Source: JAISGQ01 sp045604155 (GTDB lineage: Bacteria > Bacillota > Clostridia > Oscillospirales > Acutalibacteraceae). From it: a stretch of 64,000 nt of DNA. The stretch spans positions 10,460-74,459 of the forward strand of contig JAZUNN010000034.1 of assembly GCA_045604155.1 (NCBI GenBank), written 5' to 3'. Both the position numbers and the translations under genes were made by a program. This document shows, piece by piece, positions 7,728-17,558 of the stretch (positions are counted from its first letter, which is position 1; every line of letters starts with the position of its first letter). The notes beneath the pieces are model-generated. The model saw nothing but the letters and a program-made list of their open reading frames with translations, searched no databases and was not told where the DNA came from.

Positions 7728-10700
7728 TTACCTTGGGATTTCTATAAACCGTGACAAAGTAAATGACCATATGCACAGCCTTTCAACGGGCTTTAAGAGT
7801 ACCTGCTCCATGGCTGCGGCATAGAGTCTGAGCTGGTCTGCATAGGCTTCGATAAACCTGCTCTCATCATACATTCTGTCACTTTTATAGTCGATTATTG
7901 CGATGCTGTCGGCAAATTCAAGGACACAGTCACAGGCACCTTCGATTATTATATCTTCTTCGGTGTCTTTATCCGTGAAGAGATGGTGATACTTCTTCGG
8001 GAGAATTGCGGAAAAGGTCATTTCTCTGTATATCTCCTCTGCTCTGAGCATCATTTTACCGCCGTCACCGTTGAAGAAGTCCTCAAGCTGCTTTGTATCA
8101 AGCACCTTAAGCTCCTCTTCGGTAAATGTTCCGTTTTCAGAAAGGCGTTTTATTTCTGCCTGTACATCTTCTGCGGCTGCTTTGCAGTCGGCTTTTTCCA
8201 TGAAGCGGTGAAGCACTGTACCTCGGTGAGTGGCACTTATGCCCTTTTCATCGAGAAATGCAGGACGGCTTGCTGCTATTGCCTTATCGGAAGAAAAGCT
8301 GTGAAGACTTGAAGCCGTGACCTTTGCCGGCACTCCTTCGAGAAGGCTTCCGCTATATTCCCAAGAAATGCGTCTTTCTATTTCCGATACAAGTTCTTCT
8401 GAGGGCTCTGCGGTCATTTCTGCCTGTGCAGTCACTTCCTCGGTTATCTGTGAAAGTTCCTCTTCCGTATGTACCTTGATTTCAAATCTGCAATCACTGT
8501 CGGAGGCAAAGATTGTATCTGCCGATATCATTCTGCGAAGCTCCTCGCCGTCCCTGTGGTCAATGGCACAGGCTGTTATCCATGTGCCGTAATTCCAGCG
8601 GCAGAGCATGGCGCACGGGTCAAAGGTGCCGTCATTTTTCTTGAGAAAAACAGAGGATGCAACTGTGGTTTCGACCTTTTCGTAGGTTGCAACCATTATC
8701 AGCTTCTCCTTTGCTCTTGTAAGGGCAACATACAGCTTTCGCACATCTTCTGCCACTTCTTCCATGTTGTTTACGGCATTTATTACCGCTCTCGGCAGCG
8801 TTTCATTAAGTCCCAGTGCATTTTCGCTTACTCTGCGAAGTCCCAGTCCGAGCTCCTGGCTGAATTCCACATCGGGTCTGCTGTGTTTCCGGCTTGAGCC
8901 CAGTCCGCACACGATACATACGGGAAATTCCAGACCCTTTGATTTATGTATGGTCATCATGCGCACCACATCGGCGTTCTTTGCTGACGCAGATGCGGGA
9001 ATCATATCCCCTTTCTGCTCAGCTATTCTGTCGATGAATTTTATAAATGCACCAAGACCTCTGTTGCCTGCGCTTTCGCTGTTTTCGGCATAGGTAATAA
9101 GCATTTCAAGATTTGCTTTTCTCGTTTCACCGTCTGCCATGGCGCTCATCGCACCAATATATCCTGTGCGGCTGAGGACCTCGCTGACCATTCTGTCAGC
9201 AGGAGTTGTGGCTGCCATAAGGCGAAGCTCTGAAAGAAAGCTGAGAAATGACGTACATTTTTCATTTCCGCTTTCTGACGCCTTGCAGAGTGCATTGTAG
9301 AAGTTGCCCTTCGGCATTGTGTTTCGTACCGATGCAAGGTCATCTGAATTGAATCCCACCATGGGAGAGCACAGCACAGTGAGCAGGGCTATTTCCTGAA
9401 GCGGATTGTCTATTATGCGCAGGAATGAAAGTGCAGTTTCAATCTCGCTGCGCTGGAGGAATCCGGTTTCGTCGGAAAGGAAGCATCCGATGCCAACCTT
9501 TTCAAGCTCCTCTGCCATTATTCTGCCGTGGTGGCCTTTTACCTCTGCCCGAAGAATACAGAAATCTCCTGCACGCACCTTGCGCATTGCTTTCTTTTCC
9601 TTGTCATACACTTCAAAGCCGCTGTCAATCATGCTCCTTATTTTTGAAGCAATGAAGCGGGCTTCTGTGGTGTCACGCTTGGATTCTTCCTCTGATTTGA
9701 TAACATTGAGCAGGTGGAATTCACTGTGTCTGTCCTCGGCTTCGGGATATGTTGCCTGAGGGTCGAGCTGCTGTTTCTTATAATCCACACCACCGCATTC
9801 CCTTGTCATGAGCCTGCGGAATATGAAGTTTACTGTGTCTGTAACCTCTTCTCTGCTTCGGTAATTCTGGGCAAGGGTTATTCTGGCGGGATATTTCGGA
9901 TTTTCCTCATCGAAATCCGTATATCTGTCAAATCTGTCGGTGAAAAGAGCACTTACTGCACGGCGGAAGCGATATATACTCTGCTTTACGTCGCCTACAA
10001 TAAAGAGGTTACTCTCTTTATTGTCTATCTTTTCCCCTTCTTCATGGGCAACTGCACGGAATATCATATCCTGAACAGCACTTGTGTCCTGATATTCGTC
10101 AAGGAGTATCTCATCGTACTGCTCACGGACGCTTATGGCAGCGGGTGTTCTGTAAAGACCGTCCTCTCTGCCCTCTACAAGCAATTCCACGGCAAGATGC
10201 TCAAGGTCACCGAAATGAAGGACATTCTTTTCTCTCTTTAGCTTTGTCAGTGCAATAAGATAATCTCTTACCATATCACAGAGAGTTTCCATTGCAGGAC
10301 GAAGATATTCCATATCCGCTGCATGCTCATCGGCACTGCAGCACATTGCCTCTTTTCCGCTCTGCAGAAGCTTATCCACAAGCTCTAAAATTCCGTCAAT
10401 ATGGGCTATTGCGGTTTCATCCTGAACTTTGTTTTTTGCTTTACCCTTTATGCTGTAATCCGAAAGCTCGGAAAGGATCACATCATAATCATCGCCGCAT
10501 TCTTCCATGCGTGAAAATTTTTCCATCAATGCAGGAATAATTGCTGCATATTTTTTTGTAAGTCCTTCGTCTTCGCTTGTTATGCTGTGTGCTTCGTTTA
10601 TTAGTCTGTGAGCGGATTTTATCATTTTCTTCCCGTGATTTATTGCTGCATCCTTCCAAAGCTTTCCGTCGCTTCTGTACATCTCACGGACCGCTTCGGT

Positions 10701-11282
10701 GCACTGCATGGGGAATGGCGATGCATCAGCATAAAGAGCGAATTTCTTCACTGTTTCGGTAAGGGATGCATCATCACGCTTATCTGCAAGCATACGGGTA
10801 AGTCTTTCAAAGCCCACATCGGATTTATTGTAGTATTCTTCTGCTACCTGCTGTGCTGCTGCTTCGCTGAGCAATGCGATTTCGTTGTCGTCTGCAATGC
10901 GGAAATCCGGAGATATTCCCAGGGTGTGGAAGTTTTCACGCACCAGCTTGCCGCAGAAGGAATGCATTGTGCATATCTGGGCACTCTGGAGAAGCAGTCG
11001 CTGCCTTTGCAAGTGAATTGAGCCCGGATTTTCAGCAAGGCTTTCGTCAAGCTTTGCTGCGATTCTCTCCTTCATTTCATTGGCTGCTGCATTGGAGAAG
11101 GTAACAATAAGCAATCTGTCGGCATCGGTGTAATTACCCTTTTCATCCATGCTCAGCATTTCCATTACTCGCTGGCTGAGCACGGCTGTTTTTCCCGAGC
11201 CTGCGGCGGCGGAAACCAGCACTGTGCCTTCTCTGGCGTTTATTGCCTGTTTCTGTTCTCTGTTCCAGCTTATATCAGCCAT
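7728..11282 (-). CDS. addA: AddAB helicase-nuclease, subunit A
   Basis: 1184 residues, the normal AddA length. Helicase motif I is SAAAGSGKTA (residues 24-33). Further UvrD-type motifs follow: ILLDEYQDTSAVQ, IVGDVKQSIYRFRRA, NYRSREEV, MTIHKSKGLEFPV and YVALTRAKEKL. The C-terminal RecB-like nuclease has GACDCVLEF and IDYKSDR, the catalytic Asp/Lys signature, and ends with the QLRLYAAA motif. With AddB it resects double-strand breaks up to Chi for RecA loading. It follows addB with an 8-nt overlap, so the two are translationally coupled. Confidence 0.97.
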   Translation of the reverse strand: MADISWNREQKQAINAREGTVLVSAAAGSGKTAVLSQRVMEMLSMDEKGNYTDADRLLIVTFSNAAANEMKERIAAKLDESLAENPGSIHLQRQRLLLQSAQICTMHSFCGKLVRENFHTLGISPDFRIADDNEIALLSEAAAQQVAEEYYNKSDVGFERLTRMLADKRDDASLTETVKKFALYADASPFPMQCTEAVREMYRSDGKLWKDAAINHGKKMIKSAHRLINEAHSITSEDEGLTKKYAAIIPALMEKFSRMEECGDDYDVILSELSDYSIKGKAKNKVQDETAIAHIDGILELVDKLLQSGKEAMCCSADEHAADMEYLRPAMETLCDMVRDYLIALTKLKREKNVLHFGDLEHLAVELLVEGREDGLYRTPAAISVREQYDEILLDEYQDTSAVQDMIFRAVAHEEGEKIDNKESNLFIVGDVKQSIYRFRRAVSALFTDRFDRYTDFDEENPKYPARITLAQNYRSREEVTDTVNFIFRRLMTRECGGVDYKKQQLDPQATYPEAEDRHSEFHLLNVIKSEEESKRDTTEARFIASKIRSMIDSGFEVYDKEKKAMRKVRAGDFCILRAEVKGHHGRIMAEELEKVGIGCFLSDETGFLQRSEIETALSFLRIIDNPLQEIALLTVLCSPMVGFNSDDLASVRNTMPKGNFYNALCKASESGNEKCTSFLSFLSELRLMAATTPADRMVSEVLSRTGYIGAMSAMADGETRKANLEMLITYAENSESAGNRGLGAFIKFIDRIAEQKGDMIPASASAKNADVVRMMTIHKSKGLEFPVCIVCGLGSSRKHSRPDVEFSQELGLGLRRVSENALGLNETLPRAVINAVNNMEEVAEDVRKLYVALTRAKEKLIMVATYEKVETTVASSVFLKKNDGTFDPCAMLCRWNYGTWITACAIDHRDGEELRRMISADTIFASDSDCRFEIKVHTEEELSQITEEVTAQAEMTAEPSEELVSEIERRISWEYSGSLLEGVPAKVTASSLHSFSSDKAIAASRPAFLDEKGISATHRGTVLHRFMEKADCKAAAEDVQAEIKRLSENGTFTEEELKVLDTKQLEDFFNGDGGKMMLRAEEIYREMTFSAILPKKYHHLFTDKDTEEDIIIEGACDCVLEFADSIAIIDYKSDRMYDESRFIEAYADQLRLYAAAMEQVLLKPVERLCIWSFTLSRFIEIPR

Positions 11283-14200
11283 TGCTGTTTTCCTCCTCTC
11301 CGTTGAGTATCATTCTCAGTTCTTCACCTGAATATTTCTTTATTTCACGTCCTGATTTTTTTGGGTCATCCACTCCGCAGGCGTTCTTTATATTGCAGTA
11401 AGAGCAGGCCTCTGCTCTGCCGAATATCGGTCTGGGTGCAACTGCACCTTCGTGAAGTGCCTCGCCCATTTCACGAAGAAGCTTTCTTGTATATCTGCAG
11501 AGAGCATAGAAGTCTTCATAGGATATTACACGGCTTGAAACTTTGTTAAAGCCGCCTTTTGCACCTGCTTTTGCAGGAATAAAGTTGCCGTTTACTCCCG
11601 CTTCCATCGCCTGTGCGACATCCATATCGTCTACAATCTGTCCGTTCATTTTAAGCTGCTTTGATCTCAGACTGCGCTCGTTTGTATCGCCTCGGTCTTC
11701 CTCTTTGAGCACATAGCTTGCGGGGAAATAAAGAGCTCCTGCAGGCTTGTATTCACCGAAACGTTCACTGCTCATAAGTGCATCAAAATACATGAACATC
11801 TGCATATCAAGACCCTGTACAACCTTATCAACGGAAAGGCTCTTTGCACCTGTCTTGTAATCGATTATTCTTATGTATTTTTCCATTCCGATCTGCGCTT
11901 CGTCAACACGGTCGATAAAGCCAGAAACTCTCAGAGTGCCGTCACAGAGCTTTATTTCAGGGTAGGGAATTTCAGGCGAGCCTACCTTAAGCTCAAGGCC
12001 GTCAGGGACAGGTCTGAATGTGCCTGCTTCAAATTCTGCGCCCATGAACATTATTATCTGCTCAACGGAATCGGCAAGTGTTGAAAGAAGCTTCATGAAG
12101 CGGGGAGATTTATCCTCTTTTCCGCCCATTTTTTCATCAACATATATGTCCAGCAGGCGGTTTATTTCGGGTCTGAGTTCTTCGCTCCGTGAGAATTCCG
12201 TCATGTCATGACTGTGGTTTCTTATCATGTTTTCAAGGATGTAGTGAACCACATTGCCGTAGGACATGGCATCGATTTTCGCTTTTCTGCGTGGTTTTAC
12301 ATTCAGTCCGTAGTCGCAGAAGAATTTGAACGGGCATTTGAAATAATCGTCTGCACGGCTCTGTGACATTCTGATATCCTTGCCGAAAAGGATCTTTGCG
12401 GTCTTTTTGTCGGTTATGTCAAGGCTTCTGACATTCTGAGCACGGCTTAATGTTTCAAGCTTATCTGCATAACCGCTCTGCTTTTCTATCGCAGCTCTCA
12501 GAGATGCGGCAAGAGGTGTTTTTTCGCCCGATGCTGCACATAGTGCAAATGCCGCACCTGCACTTTCGATATCATCCATGGAAAGCTCCGGATTGTATTC
12601 CGTCTGTCTGCAGTTTGGAAGGAGTCTTTTCACTTCGCTGACAAGCTCAGACGGACTCATTTTTACATTTGAAGCGGATTTCGGGGTTGTTATATACAGC
12701 CGCTCGGAAGAACCGCACATGGCATTGTAACAGAGCAGACGCTCATCAAGGGCCTGTATGCTCGAAGGCTCTGCAACTTCAAGTCCCATATCGAGAAGCT
12801 GTTTTCTTTCTGCGTCGGTAAACACTCCCGATGAATGAACTTCTGCAGGGAAACAGCCCTGGGATGCTCCGAGTATGAATGTGGCTCTCGGCTCGCTGGT
12901 GCGCACTCTGTCCGCTGCACCAAAAGTAACTTCGTCAAGTCCCTGAGGTATCTGCCCGACAGTCACCGAGCCTGTCATAAGTGTCATCATATCAGCAAAT
13001 TCATCGAGAGGAAGCTTCTTTTCTCCCTCTATGGCAGCAGTTTTATCCAGTATGTTCATAAGAACATCCCACACCTGCTGCTGAATCTGGGAATCCTGTG
13101 CAGACAGATTTCTGCACATTTCTATGATGCAGTCTGCTGTCTTTGCATTGCCGAGAAGTTCATATATATATTCTGCACGCTCTCTTCCGCTGGCGTCCTT
13201 CATTTTTTCGCAGAATGGCACAAGGAGAGTGCAGACTCTTTTTCTTACTCTGTTTATTCTTTCAAGAAGCTTTTCGCCTTCTTCGGTTATCTGTCCCTCA
13301 AGCCCATCGGGATTTGAAGTAAATTCATATTTCCATCTTTCGCCGTTTATATCCCACATGAAGGAATATTCTTCACACAGCGAAACATCTTCGCCTGTTA
13401 TGCCCTCTATCATGCCGGTTTTCAGCATTGTGAGCAGGCTTTCGCTCTGCCATTTTCCACGGCAGAGGGATAATGCGCAGGACACAAAACGTACTGCGGG
13501 GGAATATTCTATGGAAACACGTCTGTCGAAAAACAGTGGTATATTCTGCTCTGCTGCGGCTTCACGGACATAACGCATATATTTTCCTTCATCACGGACA
13601 AGAACAACTATATCACGGCAGCGGTAGTTTTCTTCTCTCAGCAGGCGGCGTATTTCACGGAATGCAAAATTTGCTTCGTCACGCAAATCCTGGGCCTCAT
13701 ATATATGTACACTGTCGGCTGCCTCTGTCATTGGTTCTTCTCTGAAATTGAATATGCCTTTTTCAATCTTTGAGAGAGCGTTGTTTTTAAACCTCTTTCC
13801 GTTATCAAGCACTATGGGTGCTTTTACCGCAACACTTCTGCGTTTTGCAAGGTCAATAAGCTTCTGTGCTGTCTTTCTGACAGGTGAAAACAACCCCATA
13901 CCCTTGTCAGGGTCAGCAAGAGAATCTGCGCAGAGGGTTATTATGCACTCCTCCGCCTGAGCCATAATTGCAGATATGACTCGCAATTCCTGACCTGTAA
14001 AGCCACGGAAGCAATCTATTATTACAGTTTTTCCTTCATAATATCGGGTCTTTTCAAGCTTTTCCGCATAGCGGGTCAGCATATCAAGGTCATCAAAGCC
14101 TGAAGCAGCTACTATTCTGTCGTATTCAGCGCACACAAGTGCAAGCTCCGAAAGCTTCATTGAAAGCAGCTTTGTGGGTGCTTTGCGGGATGTTTTTTCA

Positions 14201-14604
14201 AGCTCTGACGGCTCTACCGCAAAAAGCTTCAGCTCTTTTACAGCATTGAGCAGATGAGATACAAAGTCTATATTCTTTCTGCGTCTTGAATACAGTTCAA
14301 GATAATCTTCGATATTGCTCAGAGCCGCATACATGACTGCTGCCTTGCCGCAGTCGTCTATTCTTGCACTGCCCTTTTCCGATTGTTTTTCAGCAAGCCT
14401 TGTAAAGCTGCTGACTTCTACATTTCTCGCTTTTGACGCACCGAGTGCGAGCAGTATGGCTCTTTCCGACTGGAAGGAATACTGCTCGGGCACTATAAGC
14501 ACTGATTTTTTGCCTTCATTGGCTCTTTCTATTGCTTTTTTACGGGCTTCGTATGTCTTGCCTGCGCCCGCTCTTCCAAAAATTATCTGCAGCAAATTGC
14601 CCAC
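11275..14604 (-). CDS. addB: AddAB helicase-nuclease, subunit B
   Basis: 1109 residues. The N-terminal Walker A is FGRAGAGKTYEA (residues 9-20). The C-terminal RecB-like nuclease includes ADDYFKCPFKFFCDYG and VDEAQIGMEKYIRIIDYKTG. The final cysteines RAEACSYCNIKNACG, together with the upstream Cys in FKCPF, fit the four-cysteine Fe-S cluster that stabilises AddB nuclease domains. It is the first gene of the addBA operon. An inactivated helicase site, typical for AddB, cannot be judged without alignment. Identity is secure from sequence and gene order. Confidence 0.96.
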   Translation of the reverse strand: MGNLLQIIFGRAGAGKTYEARKKAIERANEGKKSVLIVPEQYSFQSERAILLALGASKARNVEVSSFTRLAEKQSEKGSARIDDCGKAAVMYAALSNIEDYLELYSRRRKNIDFVSHLLNAVKELKLFAVEPSELEKTSRKAPTKLLSMKLSELALVCAEYDRIVAASGFDDLDMLTRYAEKLEKTRYYEGKTVIIDCFRGFTGQELRVISAIMAQAEECIITLCADSLADPDKGMGLFSPVRKTAQKLIDLAKRRSVAVKAPIVLDNGKRFKNNALSKIEKGIFNFREEPMTEAADSVHIYEAQDLRDEANFAFREIRRLLREENYRCRDIVVLVRDEGKYMRYVREAAAEQNIPLFFDRRVSIEYSPAVRFVSCALSLCRGKWQSESLLTMLKTGMIEGITGEDVSLCEEYSFMWDINGERWKYEFTSNPDGLEGQITEEGEKLLERINRVRKRVCTLLVPFCEKMKDASGRERAEYIYELLGNAKTADCIIEMCRNLSAQDSQIQQQVWDVLMNILDKTAAIEGEKKLPLDEFADMMTLMTGSVTVGQIPQGLDEVTFGAADRVRTSEPRATFILGASQGCFPAEVHSSGVFTDAERKQLLDMGLEVAEPSSIQALDERLLCYNAMCGSSERLYITTPKSASNVKMSPSELVSEVKRLLPNCRQTEYNPELSMDDIESAGAAFALCAASGEKTPLAASLRAAIEKQSGYADKLETLSRAQNVRSLDITDKKTAKILFGKDIRMSQSRADDYFKCPFKFFCDYGLNVKPRRKAKIDAMSYGNVVHYILENMIRNHSHDMTEFSRSEELRPEINRLLDIYVDEKMGGKEDKSPRFMKLLSTLADSVEQIIMFMGAEFEAGTFRPVPDGLELKVGSPEIPYPEIKLCDGTLRVSGFIDRVDEAQIGMEKYIRIIDYKTGAKSLSVDKVVQGLDMQMFMYFDALMSSERFGEYKPAGALYFPASYVLKEEDRGDTNERSLRSKQLKMNGQIVDDMDVAQAMEAGVNGNFIPAKAGAKGGFNKVSSRVISYEDFYALCRYTRKLLREMGEALHEGAVAPRPIFGRAEACSYCNIKNACGVDDPKKSGREIKKYSGEELRMILNGEEENSNG

Positions 14605-14659
14605 CCCGAATAATTATTCTGTCTTTTTATTTTAGCAGATGGAATGGGTAAAAACAATC

Positions 14660-15238
14660 TCATCTGAAAAGCTTTTGAAAAAGCTCAACGAGATAGAATT
14701 CCACTTTGTAATCTCCCTGAGTTATATTTGTCTGCTCCTCTGTCAGCACCTCGGAAAGCTCATTCCCGTCTGCGGCAGGCAGGCACAGCTGAGGAAACAT
14801 GACGCACCACCAGTTTTTGCCCTCTGCCTTGCCTATATACACATTCACAGCCTCATAACTGCCTGCAGGAAGGGTTATTTCTCCGTAATGCCGGGTATCA
14901 AACCAGGCTTTTCCGATTTCGATTCTGACATCGTAGTCATAGCCGTTTTTCTCTATTTCGTCTTTTGCTGCCGATTCGAGATAAGGGATACTTTCTTTTG
15001 CTGTATTCTCTGCTTCTTCTTTTGTTTCGGAAGATGAGAAAAGTTCTTCGGTTTCGGCAAGGAGTCTGTCACGGACTTTCAGCTTCAGTGCCTGATCTTC
15101 TTCGGAATCGGAATTTGCAAGCACATGCATACGAAGCACACTTTTTCTTATCCCTTTACATTCTCCTTCGAAGGATACAAATGAGAGAACAGCTGCGAAA
15201 ATGAGTGCAAAAAGCATGGATAATTCAAGTCTTTTCAT
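14660..15238 (-). CDS. spoIIR: Stage II sporulation protein R
   Basis: 192 residues with an N-terminal signal or anchor segment (LSMLFALIFAAVLSFVSF). The SpoIIR core follows: VLRMHVLANSDSEEDQALKLKVRD, then YDVRIEIGKAWFDTRHYG, LPAGSYEAVNVYIGKAEGKNWWCVMFPQLC. In sporulating Firmicutes this protein is made in the forespore under sigma F, is secreted into the intermembrane space and triggers SpoIIGA to process pro-sigma E. The ATG at 15238 has AAGGAC 10 nt upstream; the upstream in-frame ATGs lack a site. No other sporulation gene is in the window, so this is the only clue that the organism, or its ancestor, can sporulate. Confidence 0.9.
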   Translation of the reverse strand: MKRLELSMLFALIFAAVLSFVSFEGECKGIRKSVLRMHVLANSDSEEDQALKLKVRDRLLAETEELFSSSETKEEAENTAKESIPYLESAAKDEIEKNGYDYDVRIEIGKAWFDTRHYGEITLPAGSYEAVNVYIGKAEGKNWWCVMFPQLCLPAADGNELSEVLTEEQTNITQGDYKVEFYLVELFQKLFR

Positions 15239-15300
15239 ATTATGTACAAGTCCTTTCTTTTCAGAGAGGCTCGATGTTTTGCTCATTTTGGAGTAAAACA

Positions 15301-15345
15301 AAACCTCCGTCTTTAACTTTCGCAGAAAGTATGGACGGAGGTTTT
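15301..15345 (-). terminator. Intrinsic terminator after ispE
   Basis: Arms AAACCTCCGTC and GACGGAGGTTT pair over 11 bp, with a smaller ACTTTC/GAAAGT hairpin nested inside. On the minus strand it is followed by a T-rich run and lies 9 nt past the ispE stop. Confidence 0.8.
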
Positions 15346-15353
15346 AATTTTAT

Positions 15354-16214
15354 TCAGATAATTTCACAGCCAACGGAAACGGGAACGGAAATGAAGGTCT
15401 CACAATCAGAAAATTCAGTGTCATCAAGAGCTTTTTCGGCGCTCTGTCTGTCAGTGAAAATCCCAAAAACAGCCGAGCCGCTGCCTGTCATTATGGAGCC
15501 GAGAGCTCCGTGCTTTATGAGGGTTTCTTTTATTGCTGCGGTCTTCTTTGTGCCCGTTGCCTGCTCGAATACATTGCGCATTTCTTTTGAAAGAGTTTTG
15601 AGATCACCGCTTTCAAGGGCTGTTATCGCTGCCTTGTTATCGGGGCGTATGAGGTTTTCGCAGGAGTCAACAAGGGCATAAGCACCGCCCGTTGAGATGT
15701 TTTCGTTTGGCTTGACTATGGCAATAAAGCAGTCTGGCATCGAGGGCTTTTCTGTAAGTATTTCACCGATTCCTGATGCAAGGCGGGTGCCTCCGAGAAG
15801 ACAGAAGGGCACATCTGCACCTACCTTCTGAGCGATGGTAAGAAGTGTTTCTGTCGGCAGAGGTTTTCCAAACAGTTCACTGAGTGCAAAAAGCACACCT
15901 GCTGCATCTGCGCTGCCGCCTGCCATGCCTGCCTGCATGGGAATGACTTTTTCTATCGTTATCTCAACACCTGAATTTATTCCAGCCGCCTCAAGGAAAA
16001 GCTTCGCCGCTTTATATGCGGTGTTCTTTTCGTCGAGAGGAACTCCCTTTTTGTTGCAGATGAGAGTAATGCCGCTGTCGGTTTTTCTCACCGACACGGT
16101 GTCTGCAAGAGAGACAGACTGCATCAGCATTTCCACTTCATGATAGCCGTCAGGTCTGCGGCAGACGACGTCGAGGGTGAGATTTATTTTTGCGTAGGCT
16201 TTTACTTTCAGCAT
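15354..16214 (-). CDS. ispE: 4-diphosphocytidyl-2-C-methyl-D-erythritol kinase
   Basis: 286 residues of the GHMP kinase family. It starts VKAYAKINLTLDV (substrate-binding region with the conserved Lys) and continues PDGYHEVEMLMQSVSL. The ATP-binding loop is PMQAGMAGGSADAAG (about residues 92-106). The third motif is ALGSIMTGSGSAVFGIF. It phosphorylates CDP-methylerythritol in the MEP route to isoprenoids. It stands between terminators and appears monocistronic, not linked to other isoprenoid genes here. Identity is secure. Confidence 0.96.
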   Translation of the reverse strand: MLKVKAYAKINLTLDVVCRRPDGYHEVEMLMQSVSLADTVSVRKTDSGITLICNKKGVPLDEKNTAYKAAKLFLEAAGINSGVEITIEKVIPMQAGMAGGSADAAGVLFALSELFGKPLPTETLLTIAQKVGADVPFCLLGGTRLASGIGEILTEKPSMPDCFIAIVKPNENISTGGAYALVDSCENLIRPDNKAAITALESGDLKTLSKEMRNVFEQATGTKKTAAIKETLIKHGALGSIMTGSGSAVFGIFTDRQSAEKALDDTEFSDCETFISVPVSVGCEII

Positions 16215-16241
16215 GGTATCACTTCATTTCGTTAAATGAAA

Positions 16242-16260
16242 ATCGCCCCAAGGGGGCGAT
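16242..16260 (-). terminator. Intrinsic terminator after the aminotransferase gene
   Basis: ATCGCCCC/GGGGCGAT stem with a 3-nt loop; on the minus strand it is followed by TTTTCATTT. It lies beyond the REP-like element that trails the aminotransferase gene. Confidence 0.7.
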
Positions 16261-16298
16261 TGAGTTTGTCAGAAACATTTTCGGGAGGCTTTATGCAA

Positions 16299-16356
16299 AT
16301 TCTCTCCCTCCGTCACGGCGATGCCGTGACACCTCCCTCGTCAGAGGGAGGCTTTG
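16299..16356. repeat. REP-like palindromic repeat, intact copy
   Basis: Two nested palindromes lie between CTCTCCCTCC and GGAGGCTTTG: the inner CCGTCACGGC-GAT-GCCGTGAC hairpin and a CCTCCCTC/GAGGGAGG hairpin. The outer TCCCTCC and GGAGGGAG-type arms can also pair with each other. It sits in the 3' region between the aminotransferase and ispE genes. Elements of this style are scattered through gut Firmicutes genomes. A degenerate copy lies at 18585-18640. Confidence 0.7.
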
Positions 16357-16370
16357 TTTTCGGTTATTTA

Positions 16371-17558
16371 CTATACATCCATTCCCAGATCTTCTCTGAG
16401 GAATTTTCTTGTACGGTCAAGGGCTTCTGTGATGTTCTTGACGGAAGATGCGTAAGATACTCTTACAAAGCCCTCTCCGCAATCGCCGAAGGCATTGCCG
16501 GGAACTACTGCCACATGGCGGCTCGTAAGCAGTTTTGTGCAAAACTCCTCACTGGTAAGTCCTGTGGATTTTATACAGGGGAACACATAAAATGCACCCT
16601 CGGGATCGGAGCAGGTAAGTCCCATGGAATTGTAGCCGTCAACAATAAGCTTCCTTCTCTGATCGTACTGCTCTCGCATTTTCGCAACATCCTCGTCGCC
16701 GTTTACTATCGCCTCAAGAGCCGCATACTGTGCGGTAGTAGGAGCGCACATAATGGCAAACTGATGTATCTTTGTCATTATTTTGAGAAGGGGTGCAGGA
16801 CCCAGCGCATAGCCAAGTCGCCAGCCTGTCATGGAATATGCCTTGGAAAAGCCGTTGACTATTATAGTGCGCTCTTTCATTCCGTCAAGGGATGCAATGG
16901 AAATATGATCCGCGTGGCCGTATGTAAGCTCGCTGTATATTTCATCGGAAAGAACGATAATGTTGGTATCTCTCAGAACCTCTGCGATTTCTTCAAGATG
17001 CTCACGGCGCATAACTGCGCCTGTGGGATTATTGGGATAAGGCAGAATAAGCAGCTTGGTTCTTGGGGTAATTGCTTTCTTGAGCTGTTCACCAGTTAAA
17101 CGGAATCCGTTTTCGGCTGTGGTTACAACAGGCACACACACGCCGTCTGCCATCTGGGTTATTGGGGTGTACGCAACAAATGAAGGCTCGGGAATAATAA
17201 CTTCGTCGCCTTCTTCAATAAGCGAGCGTATTACAAGATCTATTGCCTCGGAGCCGCCGACAGTGACCAAGCACTCGCCCTTTGAATCATCGTAGGAAAC
17301 ATTGAAGCGGCGCTCGTAATATTTGCATATCTCCTCGCGAAGCGTGGTAAGTCCTTTATTGGGAGAATATGCCGTCTTGCCCTTTTCAAGAGATTTTATG
17401 CCCTCTGCACGGATATGCCACGGGGTCATAAAATCAGGCTCACCGATGGAAAGGCTGATTACCTCATCCATCTCTGCGGCGATATCGAAAAACTTACGAA
17501 TTCCCGAGGGCTTGACCTCTCTTGCTTTTTTGGAAAGCAGGGATTCGTAATCAATCAA
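16371..17558 (-). CDS. Pyridoxal-phosphate aminotransferase, class I/II fold
   Basis: About 395 residues of the aspartate aminotransferase superfamily. Visible motifs are SIGEPDFMTPWHI near the N-terminus, YPNNPTGAVM, VLSDEIYSELTY, and the PLP-lysine motif NGFSKAYSMTGWRLGY. The C-terminal RVSYASSV holds the carboxylate-binding arginine. The family converts amino acids to 2-oxo acids; the closest style is the PatA/aromatic group, but the substrate cannot be fixed. I prefer the TTG at 17558 with GAGAGGAG upstream; an ATG at 17588 is the alternative. It overlaps the upstream Lrp gene by 8 nt, so the regulator and enzyme are coupled. Confidence 0.9.
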   Translation of the reverse strand: MIDYESLLSKKAREVKPSGIRKFFDIAAEMDEVISLSIGEPDFMTPWHIRAEGIKSLEKGKTAYSPNKGLTTLREEICKYYERRFNVSYDDSKGECLVTVGGSEAIDLVIRSLIEEGDEVIIPEPSFVAYTPITQMADGVCVPVVTTAENGFRLTGEQLKKAITPRTKLLILPYPNNPTGAVMRREHLEEIAEVLRDTNIIVLSDEIYSELTYGHADHISIASLDGMKERTIIVNGFSKAYSMTGWRLGYALGPAPLLKIMTKIHQFAIMCAPTTAQYAALEAIVNGDEDVAKMREQYDQRRKLIVDGYNSMGLTCSDPEGAFYVFPCIKSTGLTSEEFCTKLLTSRHVAVVPGNAFGDCGEGFVRVSYASSVKNITEALDRTRKFLREDLGMDV

